Source: Heterohyrax brucei (Eukaryota; Chordata; Mammalia; Hyracoidea; Procaviidae). Taken from it: a DNA stretch of 64,000 nt. Positions 10,932 through 23,410 of this stretch are shown here, piece after piece; positions within the stretch are counted from its first letter, which is position 1, and each line of letters begins with the position of its first letter. Below the pieces are notes generated by a model. That model made no database searches, was not told the DNA's origin, and saw only the letters and a program-made list of their open reading frames with translations. Where the stretch lies: positions 22,921,501-22,985,500 of the forward strand of contig CM053140.1 of NCBI GenBank assembly GCA_028571685.1. Reading direction: 5' to 3'. A program made the position numbers and the translations under genes.

Positions 10932-11332
10932 CTTATGGACTGAATGGTGTTCCCCCCAAATCTGTGTTGTCAGTCCTAGCCTCTATGCTATGGTTATAAG
11001 CCTGTTTGGGAATAGGTGGTCCTAGTTACATGAAAGATGCAGGATTAGTGTAGGGCATTATCTTGAGTCAATCTTTTTTTGAAATATTAACGGGATTAAA
11101 TGAGCCAGCCATAAATCAGAAACGGGAAAGCGAGGTACCAAGGCACATGAAGATCACCAAAATACAGAACCTCAAAGAAACAAAGACCTTCCACTAGAGC
11201 TTGCAGACACACAGCCTTCTCCTGGAGCACCCATCAGAACTCAGACTTTGAGCTGCCTAAACGGTAAGAAATGAAATGTGTTTGTTCCAGCAACCCACTT
11301 GTGCTCTGTCACAGCAGCTCTAGAGAATTAAA
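10932..11332 (+). mobile_element. MaLR-like LTR
   Basis: The opening tatggactgaatggtgttcc matches the start of the LTR at 22,360 (tggattgaattgtgtccc). It ends near gcagctctagagaattaaag. More diverged than the other copies; boundaries approximate. Confidence 0.6.
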
Positions 11333-11490
11333 GGGACCCTAGGGGCACAGTAGGTAAGGGCTCAGCTGCCAATCACAAAGTCAGCAGTTCAAATTCACCA
11401 GCAGCTCCTTGGCAACCTTACGGGGCAGTTCTACTCTGTCCTACAGAGTCCCTACGAGATGGCAGCAACTCAAGGGCACTCAACAATGAC
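11333..11490 (+). mobile_element. AfroSINE
   Basis: ccctaggggcacagtaggta head, cagcagctccttggcaacct, tctactctgtcctacagagt body. Directly abuts the LTR before it. Confidence 0.85.
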
Positions 11491-11519
11491 ACCTAACCAA
11501 ATAAAACACTTTTGTAGCA

Positions 11520-12115
11520 AGGTTCATAGGAGTACCATTCAGAAGGTCTGAATAGTACTCAAACTTCCACCTGCAGATGCATGGATAAACAGTAAGTCCA
11601 TTATAAAGAAATGAAATTTTCATAAATGCTACAATATGAACCTTGAAAATGCTAAATGAAATGAGTCAGACACAAAATGACAAATATTCTATGACCTTAC
11701 TTGCATGAAACACCTAGAATAGGCAAGTGTACAGAGACTGAAGTTTATTAGTGGACAAACCAAACCCACTGCCATCAAGTCAGGTCTGATTGATAGTGAC
11801 CCTACAGATCAGAGCATAACTGCTCGCTAGAGTTTCCAAGGAGCACCTGGTGGATGTGATCTGCTGACCTCTTGGTTAGCAGATGTAGCACATACCGCCA
11901 CCAGGGTTTCTTTATTAGTGGTTACCAGGGGCTAAATGGAGGGAGGAAGTGGAGTTACAGCTGCAGCAGAAACGGGTTTCTGCTGAGGGTGATGGAAAAG
12001 TCTGGACACTGGTAGTGGCGATGGTTGTACACACAGCCAGAGTTAATGTTACTAAATGAGGAAAAACACTTAAGAAGGAAAAAGAGGTTACATGTATTTT
12101 ACCAAACACACACAA
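11520..12115 (+). mobile_element. Old L1 3' end split by an AfroSINE
   Basis: Contains the L1M-type 3' segments aaatgagtcagacacaaaat (11,660), cacctagaataggcaagtgt (11,711) and agtggttaccaggggctaaa (11,917). The AfroSINE at 11,755 interrupts it. A short A-rich tail with an aaataaataaataaag run follows near 12,155. Confidence 0.75.
11755..11910 (-). mobile_element. AfroSINE with target duplication
   Basis: Reverse-oriented copy (gtttccaaggagcacctggt, ggttagcagatgtagcacat, gccaccagggtttc). The 11-bp duplication tttattagtgg is at 11,744-11,754 and 11,911-11,921, inside the old L1. Confidence 0.93.
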
Positions 12116-12535
12116 ATGCCAATTAGAGTGATATGAACATTAAGACACGATCAAATAAATAAATAAAGCAACTTAGTGTTTAGACTCAGTGTGTTAAGTA
12201 AAATGAGGGGAATTTAGATACTATGGCAACAAAGAGAGGAAAGTGGGTATTTCCAAACTTTCATGCCCACCTTAGGCTGTACTCACCTAAGAAACTACAG
12301 CATGCAAATGCACTCCACAAGGTCATCAAATCTCAGTCACCTTCTTATTTTAAAAAAAGAACTACTTCTAGGATTAAAAAAAAAAAACCGAAAACCTGAG
12401 AGTTGTAATTTTACACAGATTAAAACAAAGAAGAGGTTATGTTAATGGCCTTTTGAGTTAGCAATCATTTTACAAACTTGACACTTAAGACACCTGACCC
12501 TTTGGAAATAAAACATACAGTTCCTCCTGGACCTT
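12116..12535. other. Unassigned, AT-rich
   Basis: Apart from the A-rich tail near 12,155 and an A run at 12,375, nothing recognised. Confidence 0.5.
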
Positions 12536-12728
12536 CTGTGTTAGTTACCCTAGAGTGGATTTTAACTCATGGCCACTGCATATGTGCAGAGGACAACTTC
12601 TCCACATGGTTTTCAAGGTTGGGACCTTTGGTAACAGATCACCAGGCTTGTCTTCCAAGACATAACTGGGTAGGTTTGAAGTCACAACCTTTCAGCTAGT
12701 ATTCTTAACCATTTGCACCTTCCAGGGA
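12536..12728 (-). mobile_element. AfroSINE, longer diverged variant
   Basis: Reverse copy with the longer middle seen in some AfroSINE subfamilies: cacatggttttcaaggttgg, gatcaccaggcttgtcttcc and an acctttcagctagtattctt head end. About 190 bp. Confidence 0.75.
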
Positions 12729-13019
12729 CTGCCTACTTGGCTCTTTATAGTCTATATTTTCTCCTACTTTCTCATACTTACATTCCATAGATTGGAGAAA
12801 TGTGTTTACAACCTTCATTCTACATTACATTTAGTTTCAAGGGAAAAATATTCTCTAGTCATACTACAGATGCCACACATTCTTTACTCAACTTAGGTGT
12901 TACTTCTTTATGTTCAAGTTCTAAATTACAATTCTCTAGAAGTTGCACATTTCCCATTTATTTAAGGAAGGGTTGTGTAAAATAATCATCACAAATGATG
13001 AGGTAGTATTTGCAGTGCT

Positions 13020-13265
13020 GCGGCATGGCTGCCAAAGAATCAGAGAATCTGTCTTGGAAGAAGTAAACCTGAACGCTCCCTAGAAGCAAAGATGACAAGA
13101 CTGTATCTCACATAGTTTGGCTGTGTTATCATGAGGGATTGGTCCCTGTAGAAGACTATCATGCTTGGTAAACTACAGAGAGATGGCTTAATACAGTAAC
13201 TATAATTAATGCAAGCATTAAAAAAATGATTTTATAAAGCCACAGGCCAGTCAACATCTTGTCCT
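13020..13265 (+). mobile_element. RTE1 LINE fragment
   Basis: Matches the late ORF segment of RTE1: aatctgtcttggaagaagta, gaagcaaagatgacaagact, gactatcatgcttggta. About 240 bp, heavily decayed. Confidence 0.75.
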
Positions 13266-13339
13266 ATTGTACGTGGGGTCACTAAGAGTTGTAACTCAAG
13301 AGACAGTAATCTAATAATGTGTGGCTGAACCTCGAGGAT

Positions 13340-13435
13340 CTACTCAAGTACTGTGATTTGTTCTGGGGTTGAACCACTGACCTTCTAATCAGCAGCCGAG
13401 TGCATCATCATAGCGCACCACCAACGGTCCTCTTT
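13340..13435 (-). mobile_element. SINE fragment, degenerate
   Basis: The head end of a reverse tRNA-derived SINE is visible as ggttgaaccactgaccttct, aatcagcagccgagtgc and gcgcaccacca. The rest is not alignable by eye. Confidence 0.5.
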
Positions 13436-13832
13436 ATCACATATGCCTCCCATTTGGCCCTCATTGTCATAGTCACCATTATGAAACTGGCAATATGAAT
13501 GCCTTTGGCTCCAAGAAGACTTTAACCTCATAGCAAAAACTATGGCTGCATCACCACGATCTAAGCTGGCTCAGATCCTGTCTCAGCTAACCACTAAATT
13601 CTCTGACAATCACTGGGTATTCGATCTTGATAAATCCCTCATCGGCCACATTACACTGTATCTGTAGACCACGTAGGAATGGCCATATCGTTTGTCACAT
13701 AAGCACGAGAGAATGTCTGCTTTATAGCCACAGGAATGCTAGGAAACGTGCCTGTTATTTGCCTCCTGAATTTGGGATAAATTTGAGACAGATATGGGGA
13801 AAGATGTAGCAGTCGGCTTCTGGAAAGATTAA
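13436..13832. other. Unassigned intergenic sequence
   Basis: Nothing recognised. Confidence 0.5.
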
Positions 13833-13905
13833 GGCTTTGGAAACCCTATGGGGCAGGCTACTGTCCTACAAGTTTGCTACGAATCAGACATGACTTCAGG
13901 GCAAT
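13833..13905 (+). mobile_element. AfroSINE 3' half
   Basis: ggaaaccctatggggcaggc then ctacgaatcagacatgactt and a T run; only the tail half is present. Confidence 0.65.
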
Positions 13906-15189
13906 CTTTTTTTAAAACGTTTCGAAACCCACCTACTAACTTTCAACTCATGGTTTAAATTCCTATCTGAAACACCTATAACCATTAAAGGAAAGGATAT
14001 ATAAACAAACCTCATCATAATCTTATTTTCTGTATGAACAGCAACACTCAGAGCGCTACCGCACACCAGACAGGGTGGGCGCAGGGCATTCAGAGTCCAG
14101 CCAACTGCTCTGAGCTTCCCGACTGTGTTTTTCAAAAAACATCCAAGTGAAGTTGATTCTGCTGACCCGAAAAATCACTTTTCCTGAGCAAGAGTCCCAT
14201 GATTTTACTTGTTATTGCACCCAGAGACATTGTGCCACCCACCTACCACGCATCCAGCCTGTGGTAGTTAAGACAGCGGGTGTGCCCAGTGGCCTGGGAG
14301 CCAAAGGCGGCCGTTGAAGAAAGACGTTGGGGGGAGCTCCCCCCATGGAACACCCACCCCCCAGGAACCTTTCCCCTCTGCACAGACCAGCTATGGCACG
14401 GCCCATGGCTCTCGAAGAGTAGAGAAGCCAGGAAGGTGTCAGGCACCACGAGCACACCTTCAGCTCGGGAGGCTGTACTTACTGGACCAAGCAAAACACG
14501 CACAAACTTAAAACCTCCCTCACACAAGAGCTGCCGTGGGACCCGGGAGGGCTGCCGGCCCGTAGACTAGCCCTTCCGCTTCCGGTTTTGGCAACCTTGT
14601 CTTGGAACCTCAGGGGCTCCGGACGTGGACCCAGAGGGCTCCCCCTAGTGGCCGTGGAGTTCAGTGCCTCTCCCTTGGACTAAGGCTCCCTCTGCTGATG
14701 GCTTGACTGCTCTGTAAACAAAAGCCTGAGTTTTCTGAAATGCCCAAAACTTAAAAGACAGTTGAGAAGGCAAAGATTTCTAATATACTTGGGGAGCAAA
14801 GGAAGATATATTTGCATACTTGCATACTTGAAAGTTAATATCTACCCCTCATATGTATCGGCCAGTCTTTCTGAAATTATTCTAAGTGCCTCCTTTGACT
14901 TCCCTTTCATGGTTTGTCTTCTCTTGCATACCAGGCATCTTTCCTTAGGAATAGGCCACCGATTCTGCAAACCCAGTCTGAACGCTGCAAGAGCTGAGGA
15001 CAATTGAGAGGGGTGGTTTCCAGGATGAGAGGCAGGTAAGCACTGTTCTTTCTGATGGTAAAAGGTGAAGTCCTTTTGAAAATGACTACTATAAACAAAT
15101 TTTCCTTTTTTCTCAGGTACACACATGTATAAGAAATTTATAATGTGTACTCACCTGAAGTGGTCAATGCCTCAGTCTTGACATTTGGA
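13906..15189. other. Unassigned; GC-rich block at 14,220-14,660
   Basis: No repeat or gene recognised. The middle is distinctly GC-rich against AT-rich surroundings and has overlapping open frames on both strands (for example 14,280-14,570 + and 14,243-14,527 -). This is what high GC content gives by chance. No start context, domain or CpG-dense promoter is convincing. Confidence 0.45.
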
Positions 15190-16146
15190 TATATACTTAT
15201 ATAACCTCGTCTAACATCAAGGGCTCATTTTATGGAAACTTGCATAAAATGGGATTTCCAGAACAATTGTGCTCCTAAGGAATCTGGATATGGATCAAGA
15301 GGCAGTCGTGCAAACACAACAAGGGGACACTGCATGGTTCAAAGTCAGGAAAGATGTGCGTCAGAGTTGTATCCCCTCATCATACCTTTTTAATGTGTAC
15401 ATCTAGCAAATAATCTGAGAAGCTGGTTTTAACAAAGAAGAACACGGCATCAGGACTGGACAATTATTCACTAACCTTCATTACACAGGCAACCACCTTA
15501 CTTGCTGGAAGTGAAGGAGACCTGAAGTACTGACTGATGAAGAACAAGGACCACAGCCTTCAGGATGGATTGCACCTGGTCACAGATTGACTGTGTTCCC
15601 TCAAAAATCTGTGGCAATTTGGCTGTGCCATAACTCCTGGTATTGTGTGATCTGCCTCCATGTTCCTGCCTCTATGATATTCATAAGGGTGGATGGGGAG
15701 CAGTTGTGTTAGCAGAGCAAGATTCATTGTGTAAGTTGGTTTTGTGCCTTGAGGTGCTCTCTTGAGATATAAAGGAAAAAAATCCAGCAGAGAGAATTGG
15801 GAACCTCACATCATCAAGGAAGCAGCACAGGGAGAAGAGTGCGTCCTCCAGATCCAAGGTTCCTGCGCCAAGATGCTCCCCAACCAAAGACTGATGCAAC
15901 AGAAGACCTTTACTCCAGAGCCAAGGGAAAAGCCCTTTCCCTCAATGTGGCCTTGTAACTGACTGGACTGTGTAAGAATGAACTTTTCTCTTTGAAAGCC
16001 ATCCACTTTGTGGTATTTCTGTTAGCAAAGCACTAGCTGACTAAAACACCAACATCAAGAAAACAAAAATCTTCGCAACTGGACCAGTAAGCAACATTGT
16101 GATAAGTGGAGAAAGCACTGAGGTTGTCACAGATTTCGTTGTACTT
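15190..16146 (+). mobile_element. RTE1 LINE split by a MaLR-like LTR
   Basis: RT-region blocks (gaaagatgtgcgtcagagtt, aatctgagaagctggtttta, ccacagccttcaggatggat) run to 15,576. They resume after the LTR at about 16,047 with atcaagaaaacaaaaatctt, in the same order as in the copy at 1-1100. Confidence 0.85.
15577..16046 (+). mobile_element. MaLR-like solo LTR inside RTE1
   Basis: Starts tggtcacagattgactgtgt and ends in agccatccactttgtggtat then gctgactaaaac, as in the copy at 22,360. The flanks gcacc and acacc are an imperfect 5-bp duplication. Confidence 0.8.
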
Positions 16147-16846
16147 TAGCTTTTTCTTCTTTCCTAAGTTCCACAGCTTAGTTGTGCACTCAGGAATCCT
16201 ATCCTAATGAGATGCCAAGCCTTTGCCTTTAAGGGAGAGTATATACATAAAGAAGAAATTAAACCTTTACTCAGAAATGAGAAAAAAATTATTTTAAAAA
16301 GGAGAACCCCGGTGTTTTGTTTCATATGGTATCTAATATTAAAGATCTTCAAAATCTCATGAATTGATAAACTTTTGTCTGACAAAGGAAACTTCAGACC
16401 AGATCAAATAAATATTTTTCAGTAAATCTTATAGTGTAGTACCCCTTTAAATAGCAAAAATGAATTTACCTATCAACCCACAGAAAAACGACATGGAAAG
16501 CAAAAATATATCAAGTGAAATTATGACAAATATCTATTAATTTAATACGAGTAATTTACCTGAAAGGTTTTGGAGATTATGTTAAGCCTGTAATTGAAAC
16601 AAAGTTTGCCTCAACAGTCCAGGTTTGCACGCAACTTTTCCTAGGTCCCATAGTTTGCCCAGTGTAAGTTCTATGAACTGGCTTTGGAAATTACAGTCTC
16701 TCTGGTCAGCTGACCAATTCTCTTCCTAGGGTTGAAACATTTTTACAGGCCATTTCAGATGTGTCTCAAGCTTCCCCTGCAACAGAGAGAACTTGTTTAC
16801 AGTTCTTTCACAATTTGGATTCACCAAGTTTCAGATAATTACAATT
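16147..16846. other. Unassigned, AT-rich
   Basis: Nothing recognised. Confidence 0.5.
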
Positions 16847-17000
16847 GATTGACGTTGAATCAATTCTGACTCATAGCAACCCTACAGGACAGAGCAGAAC
16901 TGCTCCACAGAGTTTCCAAGGAGCAGCACCTGTTGGATTACAACTGCCCACCTCCTGGTTAGCAGAGTAGCACTAAACCACTATGCCACTAGAGTTTCCT
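16847..17000 (-). mobile_element. AfroSINE
   Basis: Reverse copy: tcaattctgactcatagcaa, agagtttccaaggagcagca, cctggttagcagagtagcac. Near full length. Confidence 0.9.
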
Positions 17001-17369
17001 CGGATAAATACAGACAGTAGCAATTCTTGTTCATATGTGTCTTAAAAATGTCTCCACCTAGTTGGAAAGGGTCTTTCAGAAGCTGTTCTGGAGCTATACC
17101 ACTTCAGAGGCTGGAGAACAGGGAGCGGTGATCTTGCCCTGCCCTCATTCCTTTGACTCATAAAAGATACATGTTTCAGTTGATCTAGCAGTTTTGAAGG
17201 GCAAAACATAATTTATTTCCCGTTCACTCTTATGGAACTATTACTTTAAGACAAACATACCTTTTATCTTGTCTAGGACCTTCAACCAAGGTCTGTAAGT
17301 TGGTCTTTGCAGTTCAGTCACAGTTATTTTCTTGATCTACTCAAAATTCTGCTTTCTTAGCCACCTCAA
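17001..17369. other. Unassigned intergenic sequence
   Basis: Nothing recognised. Confidence 0.5.
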
Positions 17370-17535
17370 TTGGAAACCCTGGTGACATAGTGGGTTTTAA
17401 GTGCAGCATCTGCTAACCTAAAGGCCACCAGCTCAAATCCACCAGGCGCTTCCTGGAAACTCTATGGGGCAGTTTTACTCTGACCTCTAGTGTCACTAGC
17501 AGTTGGACCTGACTCGACAGCAGTGGGTTTTTATC
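17370..17535 (+). mobile_element. AfroSINE
   Basis: ggaaaccctggtgacatagt head, accaggcgcttcctggaaac, cctgactcgacagcagtggg end. Near full length. Confidence 0.92.
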
Positions 17536-18993
17536 CACCTCAGTTAGCTTAGCCCAGATACTTCCCGATCCTCATTAGGAGGATTTGGGCATGAAAGATT
17601 TCTTCAGCATGTGGAACTAGCTGTCAGTCTCCAAGAATTTGAACCAGAAATATCCTAAAATCAGATTGGGGCAGCAGGGGGTAGGAGGGGGGGACTCTGC
17701 TACCAGTAAAGCCTGTACTGGCCATGACTCGACAAGACAGGGAAGTCTGAACAAGACGTATAACACAAAGACACTTAAGAAACACTTAACAGAAAAATAT
17801 TTCTTCCCCAAAACAGAGACGGTGCACACAATAATAGGAAAAATAAAACCAGGGTTAAATTGGCCAAAGTTGCAACCCAAGGTCAAACTTTTGACGTTTT
17901 CCAAACACAAAAATCACTCTGCCTACCTGACTAACACAATCTTTCAAAACTTTTCACAGAAAATTACAAACCAGGAGTCTCTGCAACTGGATACAAACTT
18001 GACCAAAATACTGAGTGGAAAAACAGGTTTCTGGACACAAGGCCAGTATGAAAAGTAAAGCTGGTTGGGCAGAAAAAGTTTAAAAGAAGTTCCTGGGCTC
18101 TAGCCAAGGGCCCAGGAGGTGGAGGGATGACCCACACGATCAGAAACTAAGGTGGGGTCACAACAAATGGGGGAGGAACGAGTCCTCACCAAGTGCAGAA
18201 AAATGAGAGGAGTCAGTCTTGGCAGCTGCTTATTTCTTCACTGCGGGCAAGTGAACATCTCCAGGACAGACACAAAGGGTGTCAATCAGAGGTGAGGACA
18301 GAGATGAGAGAAAAGGAATGGTCCAAGAAGACACAGTACCAGCAGATTCTTTTCTCCAGGCTGAGGCAACAGTGGCCAAGAATGGAGTGGGGTGAGGGGA
18401 ATCTGACCCTACCCACAAGGCTTTATGGATGTCTCCTGTCTGTTACCAAAAGTCTAGGCCTTTGAGGACTTTTTGCTAGGACTTACTGCCAAATTCAAAC
18501 CCAAAGACAAAGCGGGCCAAGACAATTGAGAGTTATCAGTCCCAAGCCCTCTATTCAAAAAGAGAGGCCACAAACCCAACACATGCATCCAGGACTTTCT
18601 AAAGAGAAGACCAAACACAAGGGAAAAAGGAGGGAATAGTTGTACTGAGGAGGAAGGAGAGACAGGTAAGTTAAGAAGCAAAGAAGACACATTTTCTTCT
18701 TCCTTTACCTGTCCAGAACCCAGAGTAGTCACACATCTTTGGACAAGGCTTGGAGTCACAATTGTCTGGGGTCTGCTTGTCTGGCCCTTTCAGTGAGGCA
18801 CCTTGTCCTTATTTATCCTTTAGGGCCAGGGGTCTTTCATTGTGCACACAGGGAAGTTTAGATATGATAAATCTACAATGATGCTTGGACCCACAACGGG
18901 AATTCATGATTATGAAGAAAAGTGTTCAGAATAAACTTGAGGCCAGGTGGAGCCATCCCAATGTTATCAACCACATGGACATAGATGGGCCAC
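17536..18993. other. Unassigned; 139-codon open frame
   Basis: No repeat recognised. The open frame at 17,639-18,058 (+) starts MNQKYPKIRLGQQG and is Lys/Thr/Asn rich with no transmembrane segment or known motif. It may be a chance frame or an eroded element. A purine-rich patch (agggggtaggagggggggac) lies near 17,675. Confidence 0.4.
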
Positions 18994-19162
18994 AGAAACC
19001 CTGAGGGCATACCAGTTAAGTGTCGTCTGCTAGCCAAGAGATCAGCAGTTCAGATGCACTAGGCACTCCTTAGAAACTCCATGGGGCAGCTGGACTCCCT
19101 CTTACAGGGCCACTATGTGTTGGAATCGAGTTGACAGCAGTGGGGTTGGATTTTTGTTTTTT
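18994..19162 (+). mobile_element. AfroSINE
   Basis: agaaaccctgagggcatacc head, ggcactccttagaaactcca, ggaatcgagttgacagcagt end. Confidence 0.9.
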
Positions 19163-19759
19163 GTCTGGACCATGGAGGAGGGTACTGCAGCCATCCTCGT
19201 GAGAGATGTTGGTGGCCTGCATGAAGACTGAGGGAATGCACACGCACTGAATACAAGGACCTATGAGATATTCGGGAGGCAGAAGAGATAGCCTGTGGTG
19301 ACGATGGACATGGGAGGTGACGAATAAGAAGCACAAAGGTTGGCACATCAGGACCTGCATTTGGTGACAGGGGAAGGAGCAGTTTCAGGATGATGAGGAC
19401 TTCTCGGTGGCCATGTTGGGGCCAAGCAGTCTAAGTAATGTCCCAGAAGGGGAGTGGGCAAGGGGTATGGATTTGGACACCCAGAGTTGGTCAGCAGAAT
19501 CCACACAAATAGATGAGTTCACTCAGCAAATTAAGAACAATACAGGAAGGGTTTGATACAAATAACGGTAGAGAAATGACTTCATTATCAATTAGAGCCT
19601 GAGGCCTTTCTTACTTGTGGGCTTGGCTGTGAGGACAGGTGACAGAGAGGATGCTGGGAAGGACATGGAAGTGACAGCTTCTGCAGAAGAAACACCAGAA
19701 TGGAAATTTAAGTAGAAATCTGTCTCAGGATGTGGCAGTGGCTAGTATGGATGAGGTAC
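19163..19759. other. Unassigned intergenic sequence
   Basis: Nothing recognised. Confidence 0.5.
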
Positions 19760-20248
19760 TGTCTTAGTCATGTGGTGCTGCTCCAACAGAAATATCACAA
19801 GTGAATGGTTTTTCAAAGAGAAATTTTATTCTGCCAGCATCCAGTAGACTACAAATCCAAATTCAGATCCAGAGGAAGGCTTTCCCTGTTGGCTCTGGAA
19901 CAACGTCCTTGTCTTCCATCTCCCCCTGGTTGGGGAGCGTCTAAAGCACAGGCACCCAAGGTCCTTCTTCAAGGACATGCTCTGCTTCCGCTACTGCTTC
20001 TTGTTGCTATGACGTCTCCAAATCTCTCTGCTGGCTTCTTTCTTTTATATCTCAAAGGATTGCTTCAAGGCATAACACAATCTTACACACTGAGTCCTGC
20101 CTCACCAACACAACTGTCACCAACCCTCCCTCATGAACATCACAGACGAAAGGTTTACAACATATAGGAACATCACACAATATCAGGAATCATGGTCTAG
20201 CCAAATTCCTTCACACGTCTTCAGGAGCACACAATTCAAACCATGACA
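19760..20248 (-). mobile_element. MaLR-like solo LTR
   Basis: + strand ends are tgtcttagtcatgtggtgct and acacaattcaaaccatgaca (TG...CA). The flanks ggtac and gatac are an imperfect 5-bp duplication. Same family and orientation as the LTR at 9170. Confidence 0.82.
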
Positions 20249-20253
20249 GATAC

Positions 20254-21972
20254 TAAGGATGGAAATGTACAGTTCTCTGAGACACTCTCAGCCCAGAATC
20301 AGAGCATCATCCTCAAGCAGGTGGGCAAAGAAGACAGATTCTTGTTATCTCCAAGTGGAGCCACAATCTATGCATGTCTACTGTAGCACCTTTTCCTTTT
20401 CTGACAGTAAGTGGTGGTGGAGGAGGGGTTGGCAGGTCTAGAAGCTCCTATTGTTCAGGAGATGTGGAGTGGTACCCCATTACAGGGATATTGAGGTCTG
20501 TTATTATTAGGGGAGGTATTGGCTGACACACAGTTGGTATCACCTTCAGATGGGATAATGAAGGGGTAGTGAAAGACACTCAGTGTAGAGGCCACCTGGT
20601 CACAGAAGAGATGGTGGCTAGACCATCACAGTAGTGATTCCTTCAAAGAATGAAAGGACACATAACCGCCTTCTGCCCGGGAGAAAAAGGCCTTGCTCAA
20701 AGCCCTCTAAAATGAAGTCTAGATGCAAGTGTGAATGGGACTACATATCTGCCTAGTAGGACCCACCCAGCAAGGGGAGAAGATTGCCTCCCCAGCAGGG
20801 CCTCTTATCGCTAATACTGAGACTGTCCCTGTTCAGTGATTAGGGGCCCAACTGGGGCACCCCATAGGCCAACTAGTTCAGGTCCCAGTAAAGCCATTCT
20901 CTATCCAGCCTAGGGCCCTTAGAGTCAGGGTGGATAGCTTAGATGGCATCTACTCTGGTTGTTTCCCCATCTTTCCTGGGCATGGGGAATGAAAATGAGG
21001 GGAACGGAAAGAAAGAGAGTCCCACAGAGAGGAATTTTGAGACTCTTTAGGGGTTGATCAGAAAAGATAAAGAAGAAATGAGACAGGTGAAGAGTTAGAT
21101 TTGGGATTAAAATGGGTGCACCAGACTTCTTTATCTGGAAAGATTTCCTGGGGACAGAAGTGAATACTGTGGTGGTTAAGGCTTTGTGAACTTGGCCAGA
21201 CAACGAACAATTCTCTGTGTTTGGCAGCTATATCAAGCGTCAGGGGGCCGGGCCTGTGGTGGCTTCATGTCCCTCAGCTCTCATCTTCAGCCTTCCACCA
21301 CTTAGTCCTGTCTCCCCACATTGCCACCAGCTCCTGCTGTCTTCTCTTTTTGCATCCGGTTCCTGGGACTTGAACTAGCAGCCGTTGGATTCATCAACCC
21401 TTACAGCTGGTGAGTGAGAATGCTATTCCCTGACAGACCGATCCTGGATTTGTAAGCTCCTGAAGCTCTGTGAGTCACCAGAAACCTTGCAGTCTTGCCC
21501 ACAAGCTTGGGATCTGCCCACCTACATAGGCTGTGACATAGAACTCTAATCTCTGACTGCTGACATTGGTTTCACCAGCTCCCATAGCCATGTAAAACTT
21601 GTGCTTGGACTTGGGACAGTTCAGCTTCTACAACCTTGTGAGCTGTATCTCTTAGATATATCTTTAGTCTTGCATGTCTTAAGTTACTGGTCTTCCTTCT
21701 GTAGAAAATACAGCTGAAGTAAAACACCCAAAAGAAATGTGCTCCTTGGGCAGAGGAATGCTGGAGTGAATTCAGTGACACCAGTAAGCAATCAATCCTT
21801 TTGACAGGCTCTACAGAGTCTAGACGTACCAGCGGGGCAAATGTCTCCTGAATTTCACCTCTGTTGAGGACGCTGTACATGGCAGGACTCAAAAGAAACT
21901 GACCAGATACCTCGGGTCTGGGAGCTCTTTTGTCAGCCTCGCCAGCTTTCTTTTCAAGGTCTTACCTGATCG
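20254..21972. other. Unassigned intergenic sequence
   Basis: No gene recognised. 21,240-21,720 has the look of an old LTR-like or DNA repeat (repeated short pyrimidine blocks, ending cttctgtagaaaata) but I cannot name it. Confidence 0.4.
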
Positions 21973-22130
21973 AAAACCCCACTGGCATATTGGGTGAGTA
22001 CTGCTGCTAATCAAAAGATTGGCAGTTGAGATCCTCCAGGTACTCCTTGGAAACTCTACAGAGAAGTTATCCTCTGTCTTATAGGGTCGCTATGTATCAT
22101 AATTCAGTTGACAGCAACGGGATTTGGGGG
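21973..22130 (+). mobile_element. AfroSINE
   Basis: gaaaaccccactggcatatt head, ggtactccttggaaactcta, tatagggtcgctatgtatca, ttgacagcaacgggatttgg end. Confidence 0.9.
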
Positions 22131-22359
22131 TACCTGAGTGAGTTCAGTTTGCATCAAGATTAGAGGAGGCCAACAGTATTATTACTGAGCAAGGGCCCAA
22201 GATGGTGAGAAAAGAGGATCAAATGAGCAGGAGGGCCCAAGAGGCTGAAGGAAAGTGTGGGCAGATTGGAGGTGGGGTGGACAATTGGTCATCATATTGC
22301 ACTTACCAGGTGCTGCTGGATCCTGTCAGTCAAAGTAGCCCAGGCATCCTATGTTCATC

Positions 22360-22878
22360 TGTCATGGATTGAATTGTGTCCCCCCCAAAACAGGTGTAGC
22401 CACCTGACCATGATTCCCTGTGTTCTGTGATTGTCCCCTATTTTGCGATTTTGCTGTGCTGCATGCTAAAGGATTAGGGTGGGACTGTAAATCCCGAAGA
22501 TCACCTCCATTCTCCATTGTAAAGGGCATTTCCTTGGAGTAAGGGGGTTGGCCCACCCTTAATCCTTTTGTCCTATAAAAGATAAAACAAAAAAGAAGCA
22601 AGCACAGAATTGGGAACCTCACACCATCAAGAAAGCAGCACCAGGGAAAGAGCACATCCTTCAGACTTGAGGTCCCTGTGCCAAGATGCTCACTGGACAA
22701 AGACTGATACAATAACAGAATTTACTCTAGAGCTGACAAGGGGGAAAGTTGTCCCCTGGAGCAGACATCCTGAATTTGGACTTCAAGCCTATGGGACTGT
22801 GTAAGGAATAAACCTTCCTTTGTTAAAGCCATCCACTCTGTGGTATTTCTGTTAGAGCAGCCCTAGCTGACTAAAACA
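22360..22878 (+). mobile_element. MaLR-like solo LTR
   Basis: Starts tgtcatggattgaattgtgt and ends cagccctagctgactaaaaca (TG...CA). The flanks tcatc and ccatc are an imperfect 5-bp duplication. An internal gaataaacc near 22,806 could be its polyadenylation signal. Confidence 0.85.
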
Positions 22879-23410
22879 CCATCTGTGCAATAAAGGTTGG
22901 TGATGGTGAAGTTCAGAGTGAACAAAACCAGAGAAGACTCAGTAGCTATCCTAGGGAGGAAGAAAAAGTTGTCCCTGTGGACCTTAGTAACGGCTAAGGT
23001 TGCCTGCATAGTCACCCATCGTGGACATGTTTCAGTCGAGCTTCAGACTAAAACAGACTAAGAAGGAAGACTTGGTGGTCTAAGTTGTGAATAAAATCAG
23101 CCAGTGAAAAGCTTATAAGTAGTAACGGAACATTGTCTGAGATAATGCTGAAGAGGAGCCCTTCTGGTTGGAAAGCACTAAAATGAAGACTGGGGAAGAG
23201 CTTACTCCTCAAACAAGAGTCATTTTTAATGATACGGACCGAGTCAAGCTTTCGGAACCTTCATTTGCTGATGTTGCAGGACTCAAAATGAGAAACAGCT
23301 GTAAATATCCATTAAGAATCAGAATCCGACATGCAGGAAGTATGAGTGTTGGAACAGTGGAAACTAAAAAATGAAATGCAATGCATAAACACTAATATTC
23401 TAGGCATTAC

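Noticed and set aside
17639..18058. 139-codon candidate gene
   Set aside because: No domain, no conserved context, and composition typical of chance frames; kept only as a note.
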